This document shows positions 16,662 through 24,450 of a stretch of 24,450 bases of DNA, one piece after another (positions within the stretch are counted from its first letter, which is position 1; every line of letters starts with the position of its first letter). The position numbers and the translations under genes were made by a program. The notes below the pieces were generated by a model. It saw nothing but the letters and a program-made list of their open reading frames with translations. It had not been told where the DNA came from and searched no databases. Source of the DNA: Chara braunii (taxonomy: Eukaryota; Streptophyta; Charophyceae; Charales; Characeae); contig BFEA01000013.1 in assembly GCA_003427395.1 (NCBI GenBank), forward strand, positions 4,996,019 through 5,020,468. The letters are read 5' to 3'.

Positions 16662-18112
16662 TGTTCAGCGCATTGTAAGAGTTCATCCATCGTTGCTTTG
16701 AGTGCAGATGCACTCTTCCATTTCCGATCCGCAATATTTAAGATCAACATGTATGTTCAGCGAGCCAAATTTTTATCTTCAAATCGTTCTCTAACAGCCT
16801 TAAAGAAGTCTTCGATTCTTGTTTGTTGTGAATACTCAATCATAGTCTGGCAATTAGCTTCTTCTTGCAACGATATGGCTAAGCTCATCGCATCGCCGAC
16901 CATACATGAAGTGGCTATTAAAACTCTGTCCCAATACGGGATGCGTTGTCCGTATACATATGATTCCACAACAGCAATCCAATGTAAAACACTCTCCTCC
17001 TTTTTGTCACTGTAGGTCCATGGCACTTTAACTTTGATTTTCCTCACATCCCCACTGTCTTCTCGCAACACACCCTTTCCTTTCTTGTCATCATCTCCCC
17101 CATCTCCGTCTCCATCTACTCCTCCTCCTCCTCCGCCGCTGCCACAAATTATCTTTTCAATCACGGCGGGAGTAAAGGTTTGGTTGATGTGATTATCTAA
17201 TTTCTGAATATATGATTGGATATGCTGATCAACATCTTTGGCGGACTTTTGCAGGAAAGTGTTCCAGACTCCCTCAAACTCATACTGGTGGGTTTCAACC
17301 TTTTGCAACGTTCTATTCATTGCTTCTAACTCTTGCTTTGTATGCAGGACTGTTTCTGTCAAGAGGGTTAGTTTTTCTTCTGTTGCAGCTTGCTTATCTT
17401 TCTGGGTCTGCAATTCTCTTTGTAGCCTTGCACCCTCTGCCTGCAACCTTTTCCTTTCGTCAAGCTCTTGCCGCTTCGCTGCTAACATTTTCATATGCAG
17501 TTCCGCACGCTTTTCCTCTAGCAAGAGTTCTTTTTCCCTTTGGTCTTCAATAGAGTTCAACTTTGCAATGAACGTTTCTTTTTCCTCCTCGGTTTCTTCA
17601 ATTCGATCGCTAGAATATGCATATTGTTCATACCAATCCAACGGTTTGACCTGGAGTTCCCCACTCGTCTGGCTAGTTTCTCCCCTTTCTGTCCATCGCC
17701 TGATGAGCCTGTCATCAGCAGGTTCATCTTCTTCCTCTATCGTCTGTAGTTCTTCCTTCAACTCCTTTTCTAACTTTTCTTTCATTTCCCTCTTCATTCT
17801 TTCTTCTTCCATCTACACTTTCTTCTTTATTTCTTCTTCGTTTTGTCTTTTCCTTTCTTCTTTATCTTTCTTCTTTTCGGCCAGGGGGCGATCTAGTGTA
17901 GCCTCCTCTGCAGCCGAGGGCCCAGGCTTTGTTGTGCCAGATCTCAGCATCATCCGAGAGGTGCAGGTCCTCCCGAAGCCCAGGGGAAAGAAGTCTCTGA
18001 ACAAGGGGCCCATCAAAACAGAGAGGGCCAACAACCCTTGCATAGGGTAATCGTCCATGACGGAACACGGCACAGGTACCCCTCCGCTGGTCCCACCAGG
18101 TAAGACCACCAC
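16662..18112 (-). pseudogene. Ty3/gypsy gag, two premature stops, 3' end cut off
   Basis: One minus-strand frame runs from 18112 to the edge of the foldback element, interrupted by TAG (17813-17815) and TGA (16757-16759). The likely start is the ATGATG at 17953 (MMLRSGTTKPGPSAAEE). A Lys/Glu-rich coiled coil follows, then about 120 residues of further coiled coil (EEKRAELHMKMLAAKRQEL and similar), a Gly/Asp linker, and a capsid-type retrotransposon gag domain (VKVPWTYSDKKEESVLHWIA, RVLIATSCMVGDAMSLA, FFKAVRERFEDKNLA). After the second stop the frame resumes as ADRKWKSASALKATMDELL and stops matching at 16661. Gag would assemble the virus-like particle. No zinc knuckle, protease or pol follows on the far side. 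Confidence 0.85.
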
Positions 18113-18972
18113 CGATTATCCTTGGTCTAGTCTAGAGTAGATGGGATGTTTTTGCGCTGTTTTTTTTTTTCTTCAGACTCTAGATATCGCTGCTTTAGAA
18201 ATGACAGATTTCAGAACTTTTTAAAACTTTAATATACAATAAGACTTCTTTCTTTATTTTTTTCTTGCTTGTTGTCTGTCTTCAACTTCAATACGCCTGG
18301 ATTTGTTCTAACACTTGTCTTGACTATGTCTGGTTTTGTTTTCCTTCCTTTTATCTTCTTTCTTTTTTTACTAATATGTTTGGCCTTCTGCGCAAGTATG
18401 GTCTGGAGTTACTACAGATTCAGACGTGCTGCATAGTACCTCCGTACAGATCAGATTCGTCCAGATCACTTATGTCTTAGATTCATTTTGCATCTGACGT
18501 GGCAGTCTGCCACAATTCCCTACCTTAGTCCTATCTTTCACTACTTCCTACCAGCACAAACGTCAGACCAGATGTCAGGAAGATGGGACCAGATGACTCT
18601 GACTGGACCCTCTCTCCTACCCTGACTTGACGACCAAACTGTATACCAGGTGAGTCGACGAGACAGCAGCAGCAGCGACCACCAGAGAGAAAGGGGGAAG
18701 AAGGTACACAACACACCTCCACAAGCAGCCAGGTAAGGGGTAGGAGATTCTTCTCTTCTTTGTAGTCGTCGAAGTAGACTCCACGATCGCTCCAATCACT
18801 CCACGTGAAGGTAACAATCTCCTTCTTAGCCCCTTCCTTTTCGGCTTACTTCCCCCTCCTATTCCCAACCACCTCTCTTCTCACACTTTCACCATAGCCA
18901 GCATCCTCAAGCCAGCATATCCTTCTCGCCGGCCTTATTCATGCCAGCACTTCAGTGAGTGCAACAACTCAC
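18113..18972 (-). other. Leader / 5' untranslated region of the minus-strand gypsy element
   Basis: Lies between the primer-binding site and gag. On the plus strand it carries three CAGGTRAG words (18097-18104, 18647-18654, 18730-18737), discussed as a finding. The short plus-strand frames here (for example 18265-18480) lack protein signatures and are not called. Confidence 0.55.
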
Positions 18973-18973
18973 A

Positions 18974-18985
18974 GCTCCGATACCA
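18974..18985 (-). promoter_or_regulatory. Primer-binding site, initiator-Met tRNA type
   Basis: The minus strand reads TGGTATCGGAGC, differing at one base from TGGTATCAGAGC, the site complementary to the 3' end of plant initiator methionine tRNA that many plant LTR elements use to prime first-strand synthesis. It starts three bases after a TTGCA that would end the LTR. Position and strand agree with gag downstream. Confidence 0.75.
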
Positions 18986-19598
18986 AATTGCAAGGAACCT
19001 GACTGTTCACAGCTTGCTGGAGTGTTCACAGTGCATGCGTAAATGTCATCACACAGATGAGGTAATCTCACACAAAGCCAAGTTGAGATGAGATGAGAAC
19101 CAGATAGCGCAACTCATAGAATCAAAGTCACATTATACAAAGAGTATCTTGAGTTCAAGTGTCCAGCGCCAAACAGATCACAAGTCTTCTCCAATCATTC
19201 GTCAACAAGACCTGGCTCAGCCAGTGTCTCCCCTCAGATCACAAGCATGGCGCCAACAGGTAAGTATCCACCATATCCAACTTCATAACTTGTCTTCTCT
19301 CTCTCTTCTCTCTCAAGATCTCTGTCCTAGTTCTCTCGTCCCTCCTTGCATGCACACTCCCTATCTACGAGAATCTACTTTGAATGCTACTCACTGATAT
19401 CCTACTACTAACCCTTTTACTACTACTAACTCAAGCTGGCGCAGCTATGGCCTCCTTTGCAGCCAGCGCCCAGCACTTCCTCCTTCTGGCGCAGCTCTCG
19501 AGCCCGCGCTCCTCCCCTGCACTATAGCGGACAAGTGCCACAACACTTCCACGCATCAATGTCAGTGGAAATCTGCCATGTAGGGAGGCTGGCCTAGT

Positions 19599-19606
19599 CT
19601 TTTATA
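19599..19606 (-). promoter_or_regulatory. TATA box of the LTR promoter
   Basis: TATAAAAG on the minus strand, inside an 8-bp inverted pair, AGGGAGGC (19582-19589) and GCCTCCCT (19613-19620). It is located about 600 bp before the LTR end, a plausible position for a U3/R boundary upstream of R-U5. Confidence 0.55.
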
Positions 19607-19813
19607 GTGCTGGCCTCCCTTCGCGAGGCCTGAATCAGCCTTCCTTGGACCCTTTCCCAGTCTCAGGCCTCTGTGGAGTGTGTCCCAGTTCCTTATCCTC
19701 AAGGTTTGTTGCTGCTGCGGCCTTTAGGCCTGAATTTCAGCCTTCCAATCTGTGTCTAGACTTTCCCTTTGACTTGAATCTGAACTGGGACCTTATCCCT
19801 TTGACTTCTTTAT

Positions 19814-19900
19814 TGAACAGACACACACCTACTGTTCGACAGACACACTTACTGCACGAACAGACACATTTACTGCATGAACAGACACATCTCCTGTTCG
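19814..19900. repeat. 21-22-bp tandem repeat in LTR U3, four copies
   Basis: CAGACAC recurs at 19818, 19840, 19861 and 19882, within units that alternate -TACTGTTCG- and -TACTGCATGA- variants. Such arrays upstream of an LTR TATA box often act as enhancers; here that is inference. Read on the plus strand they produce a false repetitive peptide. Confidence 0.8.
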
Positions 19901-19920
19901 AACAAACATGACTTGCACAC

Positions 19921-19978
19921 CCCCTGGATGAACAGATGTGACTCCCACAATTGAATACTGCAACTGTTCGTCCAGGGG
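19921..19978. repeat. Inverted repeat in LTR U3
   Basis: CCCCTGGATGAACAG (19921-19935) pairs with CTGTTCGTCCAGGGG (19964-19978) with one mismatch. It lies next to the tandem array and shares the GAACAG word with it. Confidence 0.65.
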
Positions 19979-20159
19979 CACAGTTGTGACCTTTGATATG
20001 ACTTCTACTTTAGTTAGGATGTGACTTTTGTCCCAGAGAACATGTCCTTTGATCTGCTTTTCACGAGTTGGGCTCTGGCCGAGTGACCCCACTATGCTGC
20101 ATTCGTCATTCAGGGTCTGAATTGGGTAAAGGCTCTTTTAAAAAGAAGGTTTTGCCCCC

Positions 20160-21730
20160 CAAATGGCCCAAAATGTGCTGACCAAACAAATCAACAAAAT
20201 GGGCAGGTGGGGTAACACCTTTACATCCCTGCTCGGTCGCACATTAACCATAAATACCTCTATGGACAGTGCCAGATAACTCAATTAATGAACTCAACCG
20301 AAAAGCGAGAGCTTACTACCTGTGGTCAGGTGACCCAAATAGAGTAAATTGCATCCCCAAGATAGCATGGCATTACATCACGAGGAAACCAAGTAACGGA
20401 GGTCTGGGTGTTATTGATCCCAAACAAGAAACCAAAGCCCTCGAAGTCAAATGGATCACTAAACTTCTAACCAAACCAGGTACAACATGGAATAAACTAG
20501 CTCTAGACAGCATCAGAGGCTTAGCCCCGATACGGACTCCAGCAAACATGTCCGGGCTATTCTAGGTGATGAACAAGGAGTGGACGCCAAAAACAAGACG
20601 CAAAAATCGTAGAACAAGGAGTCAAGCCTCAGGAAGCCAGACCTCCCACACCCTACTGGGCAACTCTGCTACGGATATGGAGGGAATCCTGCCAAGAAAA
20701 GTAGGCAAACGCAAGTCTAGGGAAGAAGTACCGAGGCAACCCCTCTTTGGCAATCCATGGTTAAGAGACAGGAACCTACAGACAATCATTAACAGAATCC
20801 CAGAAGGCTGGAAAGAAATGCTGAAGGGAACGTCAACTTGGAAAACGGGCGAATGGGGTATTCGGATACAGGAAACGCCCCCCTTGAGGGCCTACCAATT
20901 CTCACACAAACAACCGGGCTCTAATACACTTGCTATGTTCACGTCCTACCCAACTTTGTTGTCAGTCCATGGCTCTGCAGCTACTTTGGAAAAGACGTGG
21001 AAAGGACAAGCCTAGACATCTTCCTCCTCAGGAAAGTGAGAGTTACGGGATCCTGGCCCAAAACGGTCTTCAGAATGGACACAGCGATCCAGGACCTGGA
21101 ATTCGACCCAACAGAATGGGCCTGGACATCAGGTAGAGACAAAAATACCAATATATACATCCAGGACTACTCGGTGAAAATTGGTTACAAGCTATTCCTC
21201 AAGACTAAAGATCCAGAACCTACAATCAGAAGCAGATGGCAAAAATTAATCAGTCAAGAGGCAGATCATATCTCACAAATCCCATGGAAGAAATTCAAAT
21301 CAATCAGGCCGGTCAAAATAAGGAGTCTTCAATGGCTTATCGCCTACGTGGCACTGCCGGTTAACTAATGGCTCCACATTCGAAGATGGAGGAATGATCC
21401 TAACAGTTCTGATCTATGCACAGTCTGCTCAGATAATGAACCGGAAGACATACTGCATTGCCTAATCCGATGTAAGGAAGCGACGGAATACTGGGCTAGG
21501 GCCTCGGACCTCTGGGACTCCCTTTTCACAACACCCCTCCCCGAAGAGCCCATTCAACTTCTACTATGGACTAACATCCCGACTGATCTCAACAGTACCG
21601 AGAGAACATGGTATGGCATAATCAGAAAAGTTACACTTTGGTCGATTTGGAAAGAGAGATGTCGAAGGACCATCAAGGGACTATCAACTCCAAGAGAAAA
21701 GGTATGGGCGGAGACAAGGTTATCAACAAA
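20160..21730 (+). pseudogene. LINE A: C-terminal part of L1-type ORF2
   Basis: Carries the end of the reverse-transcriptase region and the C-terminal zinc-finger domain (zf-RVT type). Frame 1 from about 20269 reads NELNRKARAYYLWSGD, CIPKIAWHYITRKPSNGGLG and KALEVKWITKLL. A TAG (20563-20565) replaces the Trp codon of GLFW. Frameshifts occur near 20600 and 20695 and again near 20995, where frame 3 takes over (IQDYSVKIGYKLFL, IRSLQWLIAYVALP). After a stop at 21366-21368 the frame continues with the zinc finger CTVC...HCLIRC (Cys 21417 and 21426, His 21456, Cys 21471) and LWSIWKERCRR. The endonuclease and RT core of this copy are absent. Its upstream end lies close to the gypsy LTR, which may have inserted into it. 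Confidence 0.85.
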
Positions 21731-24450
21731 GATTAGATATGATCGAAAGGCTCAAGGTACTCCTGGATGGGAATAGGCACCTGATCTTAGCAGGAGACTG
21801 GAATGCCACCTTAGATACTAGCCTAGACAGAATTTTAGGGGGCTTTAGATCAGAGGAAGAGGGCTGGACAGAAGAGTCGCTACCGATTCATGGGCTAATG
21901 ACGAATTTATAATTGTTAGACCCTTATAGGTTACTCTTCCCAAATGAAAGACAATTCACCTACCGTAAGAGAAACCGTAGCCAACACGTGTCGGCTTCCA
22001 GGATAGACTATTTCTTAACATCACCAGACATAAGGGGCATGTTGCATTTAGTAATCATAGGTAGCCTACCGTACGACGTGGGTTTGGACCACAAACCTAT
22101 CCTTTTGAGTTTGACATCAGTCAAACAAATCAGCAGGGGTAAGGGGTTTTACAAAATCAATAACTCCCTCCTAAAAACTAAGGAAATGAGACAAGCGGTC
22201 TTACAAGTGTGTCAAAAACACAACCCAGACACACACTCATTCCCAGTACGGCTAACATCACTGTCTAAGGCCTCTGCTATAGTGGCTAGGAGGCTGGCGA
22301 CAAAGAGGAAGGAAAGGGAGGAAGAACTGACGCGAGCGATAGAGATAGCAGAGCGCAATACTATTCTTCGGCCAGGGGACGAAATATATGAAAGAGTATT
22401 AAAGACGGCAAGATGTGAGATGTTGGAATGGCAGCGCTGGAAAATGAAAGGCTTAAGAATGAGAGCTAGAATCAAAGAATGGGAGGAAGGGGAGAGAATG
22501 ACCAAATTCTTCTTCCAAAAAATCAAGACTAGGGGCAGGAACAATCTCATAGAGAGCTTAGTAGGGGAAGGGGGGCCTACTTCCGACAAGGAAGGGTTGT
22601 TAAAGGTGGCTTTCGACTTCTATAGTAAACTATATACATCAGTGGAAGACCAGTTCTCTAAGCCTAGAGTTGAGGAGGCGAGATCAAAGTTTCTGAATTA
22701 TCTTCAAAACACAATTTCACGAAAGCACGCAGCCATGATGGACGAACCCTTAACACAAGAGGAGTTATGGGAGGCACTAAAAACGATGACCCCTAATAAA
22801 ACCCCGGGGAAAGACGGACTGACTAGAGAATTCTGGTTATAATTTTGGCCAATTTTGGGCAAAGAATACGTGTCCTTTCTCGAACAGGCATGGCAGAAAG
22901 AGGGTATAGGAAGCGAACCCGCAACAGGGATAGTCACGCTGCTTTACAAAAAGGGGAGTCCAACGGACATACGAAATTATAGACCAATAACTTTGTTGAC
23001 TCTCACTCACAAAATAGTAGCCAAGGCGCTAGCTAATCGCTTATCCAAAATCACGGCGGGTTGCTTCCATCTGGATCAAACAGGATTCATACCGGGTAGG
23101 TTTATCCTCGACAACGTCATGTGCCTAACAAAATTGGTCCGGTACATAAGGGACAAGAGAATCAATGCCGCCATTCTTTTTTTCGACTTTGAAAAGGCTT
23201 ATGACCAGGTCAGTTGGCCTTTCCGGCAGTTGTGCATGGAAAAGATGGGGGTAGGGCCGAACTTTAGGAAGTGGATCAGGGTCTTATACAACAATGCACA
23301 AGGACAAGTACAGATAAATGGTCACTTATCCTCGACCTACCAGATGTCAAGGTCGGTTAGGCAAGGGGACCCCTTAGCTGCTCCTATCTTTCTCTTCATA
23401 ATGGAGGCAATAGCCTCCTTCCTGAGAAAGGACCCGTCAATAGAAAGACTAACAGCACCACCAGACCAGCAAGGACACAAGGTGGTAATTCCCACAACGA
23501 TATTGTTCCCAGATAATTTGACAGTCTTAATCAGGGCAANAGNCTCCTCNTTCCAAGCGCTAACAAGAGCTATGGAAGCCTTCNAGCTGGCTTCAGAAAT
23601 GNAAATCAATTGGCACAAAACAGTGGGGTGGTGGATGGCAGAGCTAGATCAAGAGAACCAGATACCGGTCACTAGCCCAGAGGGGCTTCAATGGACGTCA
23701 CCACAACAACCGCTCCGATACCTAGGGATCAAAATAACAGAAGAGGGGACTCACCAGTCTATGGCGGCAGACATAATGGCCAAGATGTTAGCAAAGTTCG
23801 GGGCTTGGTCGACAGTATACACCTCAATATACGGAAGAGCACTGATTTTGAACGCATCAATCCTTTCCATGATGTTACGCGGGGTCAATTTGGTCTCCCC
23901 CCAAGGCCACGTCGACCCAGCTTAGGAGAAAGGCAGCAGCCTTTTTGTGGACAGCAAAGCTCAACACGGAACATTGCATAACCAAGGTGGCATGGAAAAC
24001 GGTAACCAGATCCAAGGGTCAAGGGGGCCTAGGCATCCTAGACCCAAGTCTACAGTTGAAGGCCTTGCAAACAAAATGGGTGGTCAAGCTAATCTCACAA
24101 CCCAGGTTATCATGGACTTCATTAGTATTGGAAAGGATCAGGCGGATAGCCAAGTACAAAACACCTAGCAACATGACGGGACTATTCTGGATCATGTGTA
24201 GCAACTGGGCTAAAGTGGGCTACAGGAAGGAGAACAGGGATGCACAAGGTGGGAGGGCTAGAAACCCTTCTTATTGGCTACAACTAATACAGCTGTGGAA
24301 GGAGGTCTTCCCAGCAAGGGTCAGAGAACCTACTACAAGGGAGGAGGTATTAAGACAACCGATATTCTGCAATATTAGCATTAGGGACGACGGCGGAAAA
24401 CCTCTAACACTAACTAGCAAGGATTCGAGATGGGGCAGATGGGTGGAACA
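21712..24450 (+). pseudogene. LINE B: L1-type ORF2 (endonuclease-RT), 5'-truncated, open to window end
   Basis: Begins inside the apurinic-type endonuclease: AGDWNATLD (about 21790), RIDYFLTS (about 22000) and LDHKPI (about 22086, normally SDH). Frame 1 then runs through a helical linker into RT: TPGKDGLTREFW, YRPITLLTLTHKIVAKALANR, FDFEKAYD (motif A), RQGDPLAAP (motif B), FPDN (motif C, 23506-23517) and RYLGIKI. Stops interrupt at 21910-21912 and 22840-22842. Near a run of six C at about 23900, coding shifts to frame 2 and stays open to the last base (AAAFLWTAKLNTEHC, GGLGILDPSLQLKALQTKW, SNMTGLFWIM). Intact ORF2 nicks DNA and reverse-transcribes the element RNA. Ambiguous bases occur at 23540, 23543, 23550, 23584 and 23602. 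Confidence 0.92.

Larger units (their letters stand above)
18989..20101 (-). mobile_element. 5' LTR of the minus-strand gypsy element
   Basis: The 3' end of the LTR is fixed at 18989, where the minus strand ends in TTGCA three bases before the primer-binding site. A TATAAAAG lies on the minus strand at 19606-19599 and would start transcription toward gag. The U3 part holds 21-22-bp tandem repeats and an inverted repeat. The far end is uncertain: a TGCAGCAT at 20101 is a possible 5' terminus (1113 bp), chosen because it begins with TG and lies just before the LINE sequence. No second LTR is in the window for comparison. Confidence 0.6.

Noticed and set aside
16237-16750. Frames through the foldback element, including a minus frame that joins gag to the terminal repeat
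   Set aside because: The part inside the element is Lys/Asn-rich low complexity; only the gag portion above 16661 is meaningful.
17238-18050. 270-codon plus-strand frame rich in Ser and Phe
   Set aside because: It is the antisense shadow of the minus-strand gag: coiled-coil Glu/Lys codons read as Ser/Phe on the other strand.
19645-19911. Plus-strand frame ending in repeated HEQTHLL-type peptides
   Set aside because: It translates the 21-22-bp tandem array in the LTR U3; the element's orientation is minus.

Overview
The window reads as intergenic, transposon-rich eukaryotic nuclear DNA. It holds long dinucleotide runs, degenerate LTR and non-LTR retrotransposons on both strands, a foldback element, and no operon-like gene packing. 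The chromodomain-bearing Ty3/gypsy pol, the coiled-coil gag and the plant-type L1 LINEs fit a streptophyte (plant or green algal) genome. I lean toward a charophyte such as Chara, but that is an impression from memory and not proven by the sequence. No intact host gene, rRNA, tRNA, CRISPR or bacterial feature was found.

Layout. 1-261: a (GA)n tract, a 93-bp inverted-repeat unit, then (CT)n and (CA)n. 262-2055: mostly unassigned, with one weak minus-strand reading frame (843-1178) and a GC-rich palindromic patch (about 1818-1925). 2056-2607: a compound array of three similar modules (poly-T, GATT repeats, G/C-rich linker, CA repeats, a conserved 40-bp motif). 2608-5325: the pol region of a plus-strand Ty3/gypsy chromovirus (RT, RNase H, integrase, chromodomain), cut at its 5' side by the CA repeat and broken by frameshifts and stops. 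5326-7320: noncoding, with short tandem repeats, a long GA tract and AT-rich palindromes. 7325-8653: a doubtful minus frame and a pyrimidine-rich tract. About 8654-11530: a decayed LINE ORF1 with a CCHC knuckle, followed by coding-like scraps. 11549-16083: tandem repeats, two unassigned reading frames and over 2 kb with nothing recognisable.

16084-16661: a 578-bp foldback/MITE-like element with 9-bp perfect termini, CGTAC-rich subterminal repeats and a 65-bp module present three times, two copies of which face each other. It abuts the broken gag of a second gypsy element on the minus strand (gag 18112-16662, leader, primer-binding site 18985-18974, 5' LTR from 18989 to about 20101). About 20160-24450: two LINE ORF2 fragments. 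The C-terminal part of one (A) runs directly into the 5'-truncated ORF2 (B) of a diverged family, which stays open to the window edge.

None of the elements looks autonomous. Pol carries in-frame stops and lacks one RNase H aspartate, the LINE B reverse transcriptase has FPDN where FADD is expected, and gag has two stops. The most interesting signals are the foldback element with its internal hairpin, the dispersed 40-bp motif with its microsatellite modules, a cluster of four splice-donor consensus sites antisense to the minus-strand LTR and leader, and the direct LINE-to-LINE junction. No convincing new functional system was seen.
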